A stretch of 46,698 nt of DNA from Bradyrhizobium genosp. SA-3 (lineage in GTDB: Bacteria; Pseudomonadota; Alphaproteobacteria; Rhizobiales; Xanthobacteraceae), in the NCBI RefSeq assembly GCF_004212635.1, contig NZ_PSRT01000068.1, positions 1 to 46,698 on the forward strand, in the 5' to 3' direction. The position numbers and the translations under genes are program-made. The notes under the pieces were generated by a model. It saw nothing but the letters and a program-made list of their open reading frames with translations. It was not told where the DNA came from and did not search any database. Positions 23,866 through 32,268 of the stretch are shown one piece after another (the stretch's first letter is position 1; the number at the start of each line of letters is the position of its first letter).

Positions 23866-24867
23866 TCAATCCAAATGGAACTTGGCCAGCTCGCGGTGCT
23901 CGGCCTTGATGTAGCGCACGGTGCCGGTGACGGAGCGCATCACAACCGTCTCGGTCTCGATCACGCCATCCTTGCGGAACTTGACGCCCGACAGCAGCGA
24001 GCCCGTGGTGACGCCGGTGGCCGCGAACAGGCAGTCGCCGCGCGCCATGTCCTCGATGCCGTAGATCATCTTGGGATCGTTGACGCCCATCTTGGCGGCG
24101 CGCTCGCGCTTCTCCTCGGAGTCGAGGATCAGGCGGCACTGCATCTGGCCACCGATGCAACGCAGCGCCACGGCGGCGAGCACGCCTTCCGGCGCACCGC
24201 CGGTGCCGAGATACATGTCGACGCCGGTGTTGTCGGGATCCGCGCAGTGGATCACGCCGGCGACGTCGCCGTCGGTGATGAGGCGCACGGCCGCGCCGGT
24301 CGAGCGCACGCTCGCGATGATGTCGGCATGGCGCGGACGGTCGAGCACGAGAACCGTGATGCCTTCCGGCTTGACGCCCTTGGCCTTGGCAAGGCGGCGG
24401 ACGTTGTCGGCAGGCGAAGCATCGAGATCGACGACGCCCTTGTCGTAGCCCGGTCCGATCGCGAGTTTCTGCATGTAGACGTCGGGGGCGTGCAGCAGGG
24501 TGCCGCCATCGGCCATCGCCATTGTCGCGATCGCGCCCGGCATGTTCTTGGCGCAAAGCGTGGTGCCTTCGAGCGGGTCGACCGCGATATCGACCTGGGG
24601 ACCGGCATTCATCCCGACCTTCTCGCCGATGAAGAGCATGGGCGCCTCATCGCGCTCGCCTTCGCCGATCACGATGGTGCCTTCGATCGGCAGCTTGTTG
24701 AGCTCGCGGCGCATGGCGTCCACAGCGGCCTGATCAGCCTGCTTCTCGTTGCCGTGCCCGCGCAGCCGCGCCGAGGACACCGCCGCCCGCTCCGTCACCC
24801 GCACGATCTCCAGCGTGAGAATGCGCTCGAGCAACGCTTGCGGCGGGACTGAAATATGGGTCGACAT
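23866..24867 (-). CDS. glpX: Class II fructose-1,6-bisphosphatase GlpX
   Basis: This enzyme hydrolyses fructose-1,6-bisphosphate in gluconeogenesis, and in Calvin-cycle strains may also act on sedoheptulose bisphosphate. The 333 residues include the metal-binding VIGEGERDEAPMLFIGE, IAVDPLEGTTLCA, DRPRHADIIASVRSTGA, GTGGAPEGVLAAVAL and the C-terminal GVKFRKDGVIETETVVMRS. AAAGGAGTG precedes ATG 24867. It is downstream of hom, with 161 nt and a repeat between. The hom-glpX order is usual in Rhizobiales. Confidence 0.96.
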   Translation of the reverse strand: MSTHISVPPQALLERILTLEIVRVTERAAVSSARLRGHGNEKQADQAAVDAMRRELNKLPIEGTIVIGEGERDEAPMLFIGEKVGMNAGPQVDIAVDPLEGTTLCAKNMPGAIATMAMADGGTLLHAPDVYMQKLAIGPGYDKGVVDLDASPADNVRRLAKAKGVKPEGITVLVLDRPRHADIIASVRSTGAAVRLITDGDVAGVIHCADPDNTGVDMYLGTGGAPEGVLAAVALRCIGGQMQCRLILDSEEKRERAAKMGVNDPKMIYGIEDMARGDCLFAATGVTTGSLLSGVKFRKDGVIETETVVMRSVTGTVRYIKAEHRELAKFHLD

Positions 24868-24957
24868 CGGCTCACTCCTTTAAAACAGCTCGGCGGACAC
24901 CTCTGTCCGCATCAACTCGCAACGCCCACGGTTCGTTCGAACCGTCCTCTCCGCTTG

Positions 24958-25031
24958 AGCATGATCTCTTTTCCGGAAAACCGCCACATGCGTTGCGCTA
25001 ACGCGGCCTTCCGGGTCCGGATCATGCTCTA
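24958..25031. repeat. Dispersed repeat with GAGCATGATC / GATCATGCTC ends
   Basis: GAGCATGATC (24958-24967) and GATCATGCTC (near 25020-25029) are complementary, with TTTTCCGGAAAA inside. The right end overlaps the hom stop codon. A relative (GCATGATCCGGAAAAGTG) begins at 30182. This is a common form of dispersed repeat in this bacterial group. Confidence 0.7.
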
Positions 25032-26345
25032 GTTCTTCTCGATCCGGATCACCTGCGGCCGTCCGCTGATCACCTTGTCGTGCTGAACGGCGGCGAGCGC
25101 GCGGCGCACGGCGTCTTCATGGGTCGCATAGGTGATCAGGATGACCGGCACGGGCACCGCCTTGCCGTCGCTGGGCGCAGCGCCGCCATTGGGATGACGC
25201 TGCACGATCGACTCGATCGAAATCTTCTGTTCTGCCAGCCGGGTCGCGATCGCGGCCGCCGTACCCGGGAAATCGCGCGCCAGCAGGCGGATGTAATAGC
25301 CGCCCTCATGCCGCTCCATCGGCGCTTTCTTGGTGTCGTGCAGTTGCGCGATCGGCCGGCCGAATGGATTGGCGCGGATGCCGCGCGCGACGTCGGCGAT
25401 GTCGGCGACCACGGCGGACGCGGTCGCGGCACCGCCTGCGCCGGGGCCGACCAGCGTGATCGGCGGAATCCCCTCGCCGTCGATCGTGACCGCATTGGTG
25501 ACACCCATCACCTGCGCGATCGAGGAGGATTTTGGCACCATGGTCGGATGCACGCGCTGCTCGATGCCCTTGGCGGTGCGAACCGCAACGCCGAGCAGCT
25601 TGACGCGGTAACCGAGATCGGCCGCCGCACGGAGATCTTCCGGCGCGATGGATGAGATGCCTTCGACATACACTGCGCTTTGAGCAACTTTTGTGCCGAA
25701 AGCGAGGCTGGCGAGAATGGCGAGTTTTTGCGCGGTGTCGTGGCCGTCGACGTCGAAGGACGGATCGGCCTCGGCATAGCGAAGCCGCTGCGCGTCCTTC
25801 AGGCATTCGGCAAAGGACAGCCCCTCCTGCTCCATCCGGGTCAGGATGTAGTTGCAGGTGCCGTTGAGGATGCCATAGACGCGGTTGATGCCGGTTCCAG
25901 CAAGACCTTCACGTAACGTCTTGATGACAGGGATCGCGGCGCCGACTGCTGCCTCGAAATTCAGCGCGCCGCCGTGCTTTTCAGCCGCCTTGGCGAGCTT
26001 GAGGCCGTGCTTGGCGAGCAGCGCCTTGTTGGCGGTGACAACCGATTTGCCGGCATTGAGCGCGGCTTCCACCGCCGACAGTGCGGGATCGCCGACGCCG
26101 CCCATCAGCTCGACGAAGCAATCGACCTCGGGATGGGTGGCAAGGGCAATCGGATCCTTCGCCCATTCGACGCCGCGCAGGTCGACGCCGCGCTTCTTCG
26201 CCTTCGAGCGCGCGGTGACGGCAACGACGCGGATGCCCCGGCCGCTGCGCCCCGTGAGCACGCGCGCTTGCGTTTCGATCAAACGGACGACTTCGGCACC
26301 CACGGTGCCGAGCCCCGCTATGCCCACTTTCAGGGGTGCGACCAT
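25029..26345 (-). CDS. hom: Homoserine dehydrogenase
   Basis: Reduces aspartate semialdehyde to homoserine on the route to threonine and methionine. The 438-residue protein has the NAD(P) motif GIAGLGTVGAEVVRLI, the central GILNGTCNYILTRME and DVDGHDTAQKLAILASLAFG, and a C-terminal ACT domain starting at YYIRLLARDFPGTAAAIATR, which implies feedback control by threonine. It starts 28 nt after the aminotransferase stop, so the two form an operon. Confidence 0.97.
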   Translation of the reverse strand: MVAPLKVGIAGLGTVGAEVVRLIETQARVLTGRSGRGIRVVAVTARSKAKKRGVDLRGVEWAKDPIALATHPEVDCFVELMGGVGDPALSAVEAALNAGKSVVTANKALLAKHGLKLAKAAEKHGGALNFEAAVGAAIPVIKTLREGLAGTGINRVYGILNGTCNYILTRMEQEGLSFAECLKDAQRLRYAEADPSFDVDGHDTAQKLAILASLAFGTKVAQSAVYVEGISSIAPEDLRAAADLGYRVKLLGVAVRTAKGIEQRVHPTMVPKSSSIAQVMGVTNAVTIDGEGIPPITLVGPGAGGAATASAVVADIADVARGIRANPFGRPIAQLHDTKKAPMERHEGGYYIRLLARDFPGTAAAIATRLAEQKISIESIVQRHPNGGAAPSDGKAVPVPVILITYATHEDAVRRALAAVQHDKVISGRPQVIRIEKN

Positions 26346-26373
26346 GATACTTCAGAAAACCTGCAGAAGAGAA

Positions 26374-27594
26374 TTAGCGCCGATTGGCGAGCGGAACGAC
26401 GTTGTGCAACGTTTCGATGCCGCTTTCAAGGAAGCGGCGCACGCCGCGCGCGGCCTGCCTGATCCGTTGCTCGTTTTCCACCATGGCGATGCGGACATAT
26501 CCTTCACCATGCTCGCCGAAGCCGACGCCGGGCGAGACCGCGACGCCGGATTTCTCCACCATCAGGGTCGCGAACTGCATGCTGCCGACGCTGCGGAAGG
26601 CTTCCGGCAGCGGCACCCAGGCGAACATCGAGGCCTCCGGTGGCGGAATCTCCCAGCCGGCGCGGCCGAACGATTCCACCAGCGCGTCGCGGCGCTTGCG
26701 GTAGGTGTCGCGCATCTCCTTGATGCAATCGTCGGGACCATTCAGCGCCGCGGTCGCGGCGACCTGCACAGGCGTGAACGCGCCGTAGTCGAGATAGGAT
26801 TTGACGCGGGCGAGCGCCGCAATCACGCGCTCGTTGCCGACCGCAAAGCCCATGCGCCAGCCGGCCATGGAATAGGTCTTCGACATCGAGGTGAACTCGA
26901 CGGTGACGTCCATCGCGCCGGGGACCTGCAGCACCGAGGGCGGCGGGTTGCTCTCGTCGAAATAGACCTCGGCATAAGCGAGATCGGACAGGATCAGGAT
27001 CTCGTGCTTCTTCGCGAAGGCGACGAGATCCTTGTAGAAGTCGAGGCTCGCGACATAGGCGGTCGGGTTCGAGGGGTAGCAGACGACGAGCGCCAGCGGC
27101 TTGGGGATCGAATGGATGATCGCCCGCTCCGCCGCCTCGAAGAATTGCGGCGTCGGCTCGGAAGGCACCGAGCGGATCACGCCGCCCGCCATCAAAAAGC
27201 CGAAGGCGTGAATCGGGTAACTCGGGTTCGGACACAGGATGACGTCGCCCGGCGCGGTGATGGCCTGCGCCACGTTGGCAAAGCCCTCCTTGGAGCCGAG
27301 CGTCGCCACGACCTGTGTGTCGGGGTTGAGCTTTACGCCGAAGCGGCGGTCATAATAGGCGGCCTGGGCCCGACGCAGCCCCGGGATGCCGCGGGAGGCC
27401 GAGTAGCGATCGGTGCGCGGCTTGCCGAGCGTCTCCTTGAGCTTCTCAAGCACATGCGGCGGGGCCGGCAGATCCGGATTGCCCATGCCGAGATCAATGA
27501 TGTCGGCACCGGCGTTCCGCGCGGCCGCCTTGGCCCGGTTGACCTGTTCGAACACGTAAGGCGGCAGGCGGCGGATGCGGTAAAATTCTTCCAT
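26374..27594 (-). CDS. Class I/II PLP-dependent aminotransferase (AlaC / aspartate-type)
   Basis: The 406-residue fold-type I aminotransferase begins MEEFYRIRRLPPYVFEQ. The Schiff-base Lys is in FTSMSKTYSMAGWRMGF, with DLGMGNPDLPAP, YPSNPTAYVA, ILSDLAYAEVYF and the C-terminal VRIAMVENEQRIRQA. The sequence style is that of AlaC-type alanine-pyruvate transaminases and their LL-diaminopimelate relatives. ATG 27594 gives the conserved N-terminus; in-frame codons to 27642 do not. It is directly upstream of hom, so a role in aspartate-family or alanine metabolism is likely. The exact substrate is uncertain. Confidence 0.92.
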   Translation of the reverse strand: MEEFYRIRRLPPYVFEQVNRAKAAARNAGADIIDLGMGNPDLPAPPHVLEKLKETLGKPRTDRYSASRGIPGLRRAQAAYYDRRFGVKLNPDTQVVATLGSKEGFANVAQAITAPGDVILCPNPSYPIHAFGFLMAGGVIRSVPSEPTPQFFEAAERAIIHSIPKPLALVVCYPSNPTAYVASLDFYKDLVAFAKKHEILILSDLAYAEVYFDESNPPPSVLQVPGAMDVTVEFTSMSKTYSMAGWRMGFAVGNERVIAALARVKSYLDYGAFTPVQVAATAALNGPDDCIKEMRDTYRKRRDALVESFGRAGWEIPPPEASMFAWVPLPEAFRSVGSMQFATLMVEKSGVAVSPGVGFGEHGEGYVRIAMVENEQRIRQAARGVRRFLESGIETLHNVVPLANRR

Positions 27595-27829
27595 GGCTCT
27601 CTGGGCTCCGGGCAACCGGTCAGGACAGAATCGACAGGCCACGACGGCCGTTCGGAAACGCGCCCAGCCCCTTCGCGAAAACTACTCAAAATCAAATACT
27701 TAGAGCAATCGTCGGCAATGGCGACTGAAGTCGTTCGCCCTGACTCTCGGCCGAACTGAGGTCTTTTAGCACGGCAAGACGGGGGCGCCAGCGATTACCT
27801 TGCAACGTCTCACTTGCCCACTTGCCTGC

Positions 27830-28105
27830 TCACTTGGCGTCCTTGGCGGCCACGGCCTGACGATCGCGCGCCGCGGCAAGCTCGGCCTCGATCTTGGCGC
27901 GCTGGTCCGGCGGGATGGTCGCCTGATCGCGATCCGGTGGCAGATCATGCACCGGCAGATAGCTGCTGGGCTCCTTGGGATGCGCCTGCGCATCCGCAGG
28001 CGTCATATCCGCGAGCTGGCTTGAGCAGCCGCCCAGGGCGAGCGCCGCGATCAACAGCGCGCCGCAGATTGGCAGCGTCTTTTGCAGGTCCCACAACGCC
28101 AACAC
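27830..28105 (-). CDS. Small lipoprotein
   Basis: A 91-residue protein with a type II signal peptide: hydrophobic ICGALLIAALALGGC with a lipobox ending at Cys 27. The mature part is polar, Pro/Asp-rich and then a short charged helix (RAKIEAELAAARDRQAV). The start is GTG 28105, with AGGGGA about 10 nt upstream. This pattern is common in Bradyrhizobium-type genomes, but I know no function. It is divergent from phaC. Confidence 0.8.
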   Translation of the reverse strand: MLALWDLQKTLPICGALLIAALALGGCSSQLADMTPADAQAHPKEPSSYLPVHDLPPDRDQATIPPDQRAKIEAELAAARDRQAVAAKDAK

Positions 28106-28359
28106 TTGGGAAATCCCCTACTCGTCCCAAAGCACGGCCCCGGGCAAACCTTACCCAAGACCGCGCCCAAGCTCAAACCATTGCTGCCCAAATGGTGTGA
28201 GCGAGAAAATAGCCCGGCACTACCAAGCCGAGCGGTGCGGCTCGATTGTGACGAAACCAAGAAAATTTGTCGCACTGCAGCACATCTTCGAGAGTGTTTA
28301 ACGCCAAAGATGCGAGCTTCGCGGTGACGAATACGGAATGAATCGTTACTGTTCTGCGC

Positions 28360-30180
28360 ATGAGTACCGTCACAACCGACACGCCCAAATCCGGCAACAC
28401 GTTCGAGACGAAGTTCGATGCCGAAGCCTTCGCGATGAATGTCGCGCGGGCGATGGAGAGCGGTGGCAAGGCGCTCGCCGCCTACCTCAAACCGCGCGAA
28501 AGCGGCGAGGTGCAGGATCGCCCGCCGGCCGAGCTTGCCGAGGTCGTCAGGACCTTCACCTCGGTCGCCGAATACTGGCTGTCGGACACGTCCCGCTCCT
28601 CCGATCTCCAGACCAAGCTCGCCAAGGACTATCTCGACCTCTGGGGCTCGGCGGTCCGCCGCATGGCTGGCCAGGACGCCCAGCCCGCGATCGCGCCCTC
28701 GCCGCGCGACAAGCGCTTTGCCGATCCCGAATGGAAGTCGAACCAGTTCTTCGATTTCGTGATGCAGCTCTATCTGCTCACGACCAAATGGGCGCAGGAA
28801 CTGGTGCGCGACGCCGAAGGGCTCGATCTGCACACGCGCCGCAAGGCCGAGTTCTACGTCCAGCAGGTCACCAACGCGCTGTCGCCATCCAACTTCGTGC
28901 TGACCAATCCGGAGGTGCTGCGCGAGACCGTGGCGTCCAGCGGCGAGAACCTCGCGCGCGGCCTCAAGATGCTGGCCGAGGACATCGCGGCCGGCAAGGG
29001 CATGCTGAAGATCCGCCAGTCCAATCCGGACAACCTCGTCGTCGGCGTCAACATGGCGACGACGCCGGGCAAGGTGATCTACCAGAACGAGATGATGCAG
29101 CTGATCCAATATTCGCCGACCACGGAGAAGGTGCTGCGCACCCCGCTCCTGATCGTGCCGCCCTGGATCAACAAGTTCTACATCCTCGATCTCAAGCCGG
29201 AGAAATCCTACATCAAGTGGTGCGTCGACCAGGGCATCACCGTGTTCGTGATCTCATGGGTCAATCCCGACAAGCGGCTCGGCAACAAGGGCTGGGAAGA
29301 CTACATGAAGGAAGGCCCGCTCACGGCGATGGACGTGATCGAGAGGGTCACCGGTGAGATGAAGGTCCACACCGCCGGCTATTGCGTCGGCGGCACGATG
29401 CTCGCGACCACGCTGGCCTGGCTCGCCGAGAAACGCCGCCAGCGCGTTGCATCGGCGACGTTCTTCGCGGCCCAGGTCGACTTCACCCATGCCGGCGATC
29501 TCCTCGTGTTCGTCGACGAGGAGCAAATCGCTGCCCTCGAGCACGACATGAAGACGGCCGGCGTGCTCGAAGGCTCGAAGATGGCGATGGCCTTCAACAT
29601 GCTACGCTCCAACGATCTGATCTGGTCCTATGTCGTCAGCAACTATTTGAAGGGCCAGCAGCCGAGCGCGTTCGACCTGTTGCACTGGAATTCCGATGCG
29701 ACGCGCATGACCGCGTCGAACCATTCCTATTACTTGCGCAACTGCTATCTGGAGAACCGGCTGTCGACCGGCACGATGGTGCTCGACAACACCCTGCTCG
29801 ATCTCTCCAAGGTCAAGGTGCCCGTCTACAACCTCGCCACCCGCGAGGACCACATCGCGCCGGCGGAATCGGTGCTGTATGGCTCGCAGTTCTTCGGCGG
29901 CCCGGTGAAATATGTGCTGTCGGGCTCGGGCCACATCGCCGGCGTGGTCAATCCGCCGGCCTCGAACAAGTATCAGTACTGGACCAACGACAACATCAAG
30001 GACATCAACGTCGCGCAGTGGATGAAGGGCGCCGTCGAGCACAAGGGCTCGTGGTGGCCGGACTGGCGGCAATGGCTGGGCGCACTCGATCCGGAGGAGG
30101 TCCCGGCGCGCGCGGTCGGCAGCGACGCCCTGCCCCCGATCGAAGACGCGCCGGGCAGCTATGTCAGGGTTCGCGCATAG
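28360..30180 (+). CDS. phaC: Class I poly(3-hydroxyalkanoate) polymerase
   Basis: Polymerises (R)-3-hydroxyacyl-CoA into storage polyester on the granule surface. The 606 residues fit class I synthases. The lipase-like box GYCVGGTMLA puts the catalytic Cys at residue 342; the Asp is in YNLATREDHIAP and the His in LSGSGHIAGVVNPP. TPLLIVPPWINKFYILDLKP and FVISWVNPD are strongly conserved. The first 60 residues are variable, as usual. No phasin, phaA/B or phaR gene is adjacent. No clear ribosome-binding site precedes the ATG. Confidence 0.97.
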   Translation: MSTVTTDTPKSGNTFETKFDAEAFAMNVARAMESGGKALAAYLKPRESGEVQDRPPAELAEVVRTFTSVAEYWLSDTSRSSDLQTKLAKDYLDLWGSAVRRMAGQDAQPAIAPSPRDKRFADPEWKSNQFFDFVMQLYLLTTKWAQELVRDAEGLDLHTRRKAEFYVQQVTNALSPSNFVLTNPEVLRETVASSGENLARGLKMLAEDIAAGKGMLKIRQSNPDNLVVGVNMATTPGKVIYQNEMMQLIQYSPTTEKVLRTPLLIVPPWINKFYILDLKPEKSYIKWCVDQGITVFVISWVNPDKRLGNKGWEDYMKEGPLTAMDVIERVTGEMKVHTAGYCVGGTMLATTLAWLAEKRRQRVASATFFAAQVDFTHAGDLLVFVDEEQIAALEHDMKTAGVLEGSKMAMAFNMLRSNDLIWSYVVSNYLKGQQPSAFDLLHWNSDATRMTASNHSYYLRNCYLENRLSTGTMVLDNTLLDLSKVKVPVYNLATREDHIAPAESVLYGSQFFGGPVKYVLSGSGHIAGVVNPPASNKYQYWTNDNIKDINVAQWMKGAVEHKGSWWPDWRQWLGALDPEEVPARAVGSDALPPIEDAPGSYVRVRA

Positions 30181-30216
30181 CGCATGATCCGGAAAAGTGC
30201 GAAGCGGTTTCCGAAA

Positions 30217-30253
30217 GCGCCATGCGCAAGCAAGGCTTCCTTGCGCATGGCGC
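30217..30253. repeat. 14-base perfect inverted repeat downstream of phaC
   Basis: GCGCCATGCGCAAG (30217-30230) and CTTGCGCATGGCGC (30240-30253) pair with a 9-base loop. It is part of a longer repeat starting GCATGATCCGGAAAAGTG at 30182, directly after the phaC stop. It may protect the 3' end of the phaC mRNA. No T-tract follows. Confidence 0.75.
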
Positions 30254-30314
30254 AATCTAGCGCGCTTTCGTATAGACTCGCTCTCACCACCGTGATGACA
30301 GAGGGGACCGGACT

Positions 30315-30713
30315 ATGACGCGCGAATTGTTCTGGCTGACACTGACGGTGATCCTGACCGGCATCCTCTGGATCCCCTACATCATCAACCGTTGCCAGGT
30401 CCGCGGTCTTTCCGGGGCCATGGCCAACCCATCGCGCAGCGACAAGCCGCAAGCCGAATGGGCCACCCGGCTGATGTTCGCGCACGACAACGCGGTCGAG
30501 AACCTCGTGATCTTCGCGCCACTGGTGCTGATCCTGAATGCGATCGACTATTCCACCAAATGGACCGTGCTCGCCTGTGCCGTCTATTTCTGGTCCCGCG
30601 TCGCGCATCTGATCGTCTACGCGATCGGGATCCCGGTGTTCCGCACGCTGGCCTTTACCGTCGGCTTCCTCGCGCAAGCCGTGCTGGCGCTGGCGATCTT
30701 CGGGATGCTTTGA
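30315..30713 (+). CDS. MAPEG-family membrane protein
   Basis: The 132-residue protein has four membrane segments: LTVILTGILWIPYIINR, NLVIFAPLVLILNAID, WTVLACAVYFWSRVAHLIVY and TLAFTVGFLAQAVLALAIF. Between them lie the MAPEG pattern AHDNAVENL and ARVAH-like RVAHLIVYAIGIP. The eukaryotic families handle eicosanoids and glutathione. Bacterial members are mostly uncharacterised. ATG 30315 has GAGGGGA upstream. The carbamoyltransferase-like gene begins 15 nt downstream. Confidence 0.88.
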   Translation: MTRELFWLTLTVILTGILWIPYIINRCQVRGLSGAMANPSRSDKPQAEWATRLMFAHDNAVENLVIFAPLVLILNAIDYSTKWTVLACAVYFWSRVAHLIVYAIGIPVFRTLAFTVGFLAQAVLALAIFGML

Positions 30714-30728
30714 GCGCGTCCGGGACGC

Positions 30729-31604
30729 ATGATGGCTCGTAGTAACGAAGCCGCCCGGGATTTTCTTGAATTCCACGACCTCGGCGCGGAAGCGATCCTC
30801 TCCATCATCGACCGCGCGCAGGTGCTCGCGGCGGCATGGAGCGACCGCGCCATGCCTCAGCGCCTCGCCGGCAAGCGCGCAGCGCTGATCGCCGACGACA
30901 GCGGCTGGCGGAATACGACCGCCTTCGAGCTCGGCGTGAAGGCCATGGGAGGCATCTGTGTAAGCGCGCCAGTCAGATTCAACACCGGCGAGGCGACGGC
31001 CGATCTCGCCAAATATCTCGACAACTGGTTCGATGTCCTGATCGTGCGCACCAGGGAGCTATTGGCTTTGCGAGCGCTCGCGTCCCACGCCGATGCGCCG
31101 GTCGTCAATGCGAGAACGCGATCGAACCACCCTTGCGAGACGCTCGGCGATCTCGCTTTTGTCAGGAGCAGGAGGGCGAGCCTGGACGGACTGAAAGTAG
31201 TCGGCGTGGCTCCGGCCGCGAACATCCTGAGGTCATGGGCCGAAGCCTCCATCGCGCTGCCGCTCCGGGTGACCCAGATCTATCCGGAAGACCGCCATAT
31301 CAAGGACATCGCGGCTCCGAACTTCACCGCCAGCACCAGCCTGGATGCGTTGTTCGATGCGGACGTGATCGTCACGGATTGCTGGCCTGACGACGCACGT
31401 GCCGATCAACTCCTTGAGTACCAGATATCGGCATCGCTGCTCGACAAATGCCGACCCGACGTCATTTTCCTGCCCTGCCCGCCAGTCACGCGGGGCCGGG
31501 AGGTTAGCCTCGATGCGATGTCGCATCGCGCCTACCAGAGCCCAGCCGCAAAGGCCTATCTCCTGCACGCGCAGAACGCATTACTTGAATGGATCGTCGA
31601 CTAG
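30729..31604 (+). CDS. Diverged aspartate/ornithine carbamoyltransferase-like protein
   Basis: The 291-residue protein follows the transcarbamylase layout. It has an N-terminal helix region, the VRTRELLALRALASHADAPV strand-helix, SNHPCETLGDLAFV (compare HPCQALAD), a second domain with GLKVVGVAPAANILRSWAEA, VTDCWPDD and FLPCPPVTRGREVS. The carbamoyl-phosphate motif STRTR is replaced by DSGWRN at about residues 57-62, HPCQ has become HPCE, and HCLP is FLPC. Normal carbamoyl transfer is therefore doubtful. It lies 15 nt after the MAPEG gene and not next to arginine or pyrimidine genes. It may be a paralogue with a different substrate or a non-catalytic role. Confidence 0.75.
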   Translation: MMARSNEAARDFLEFHDLGAEAILSIIDRAQVLAAAWSDRAMPQRLAGKRAALIADDSGWRNTTAFELGVKAMGGICVSAPVRFNTGEATADLAKYLDNWFDVLIVRTRELLALRALASHADAPVVNARTRSNHPCETLGDLAFVRSRRASLDGLKVVGVAPAANILRSWAEASIALPLRVTQIYPEDRHIKDIAAPNFTASTSLDALFDADVIVTDCWPDDARADQLLEYQISASLLDKCRPDVIFLPCPPVTRGREVSLDAMSHRAYQSPAAKAYLLHAQNALLEWIVD

Positions 31605-31691
31605 CGGGCGTCCGGCGACAACCGCAAGCTGTACGCTTTGGCCATCCGGGCATATGATCGCCACGGTGGTCCACCAGCATGGGAAATCCCG

Positions 31692-32032
31692 ATGCGGCCC
31701 CTTTTGCCAATCGTGACGATGATCTTGCTTGCTGGATCTGGCGGCGCAGCCAACGCACAGACGCAATGCCCCGGCTGCGCGGCGAAGCCGTCGACGCCAC
31801 AAAGCCGATGAACCGTGGATTGATGCCGGGCCGCTGTGACGCCTACATCCGCGCATCGCTCGCCTGGAGCTCGCTACGCGCCTACGCGCAAGATCATAAG
31901 GAGGCGTGTGACATCTCCAGCCGCTCGCTCGGTGACATCGAAAAGTCTCACCACGACGCGGTGGTGGCACGCGACAATGTCTGTGCGGGCCGCCCCGTTC
32001 GGCCGTTTCCGGCGGACGTGATTTTGCGCTGA
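31692..32032 (+). pseudogene. Small secreted protein, probably frameshifted
   Basis: ATG 31692 opens a clear signal peptide (MRPLLPIVTMILLAGSGG, then AANAQ) and a mature start TQCPGCAAKPSTPQ, but the frame stops at 31811. The frame one base off continues to 32032 with coding-like sequence, GRCDAYIRASLAWSSLRAY, DHKEACDISSRSLGDI and SHHDAVVARDNVCAG, including spaced Cys residues. One extra C near 31806 would give STPQSPMNRGLMPGRCDAY and a protein of about 113 residues. I do not recognise the family. Alternatively, only the downstream frame is used, from an internal ATG at 31808. Confidence 0.5.
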
Positions 32033-32096
32033 GTATTGGCGCGTCGCGGGAGACCTGTCGGCGCGCGCGATCTTGGCGTGCTGCCGCGCATTCCAT

Positions 32097-32251
32097 CGTC
32101 ATTGCGAGGAGCTCGCGACAAAATTGCGAAGCAATTTTGCGCTGGAGCGACGAAGCAATCCAGACCGCTTCCGCGCGGACATTCCTGGATTGCTTCGCGG
32201 AGCCTGTCATCGGGCCGCGCTTCGCGCGGGACCCGTTGGCTCGCAATGACG
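32097..32251. repeat. Dispersed inverted repeat (GTCATTGCGAG family)
   Basis: CGTCATTGCGAG (32097-32108) and CTCGCAATGACG (32240-32251) are perfect complements. Inside are AAAATTGC / GCAATTTT (32120-32138) and a CGAAGCAATCCAG / CTGGATTGCTTCG pair. It fills most of the gap between the small secreted protein gene and the argC stop. No gene is present here. Confidence 0.85.
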
Positions 32252-32268
32252 GTGGATAGGTCCTCGCC

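Noticed and set aside
28051..29109. Minus-strand frame opposite the 5' part of phaC
   Set aside because: It is a shadow frame antisense to conserved PHA synthase sequence and runs into the divergent lipoprotein gene.
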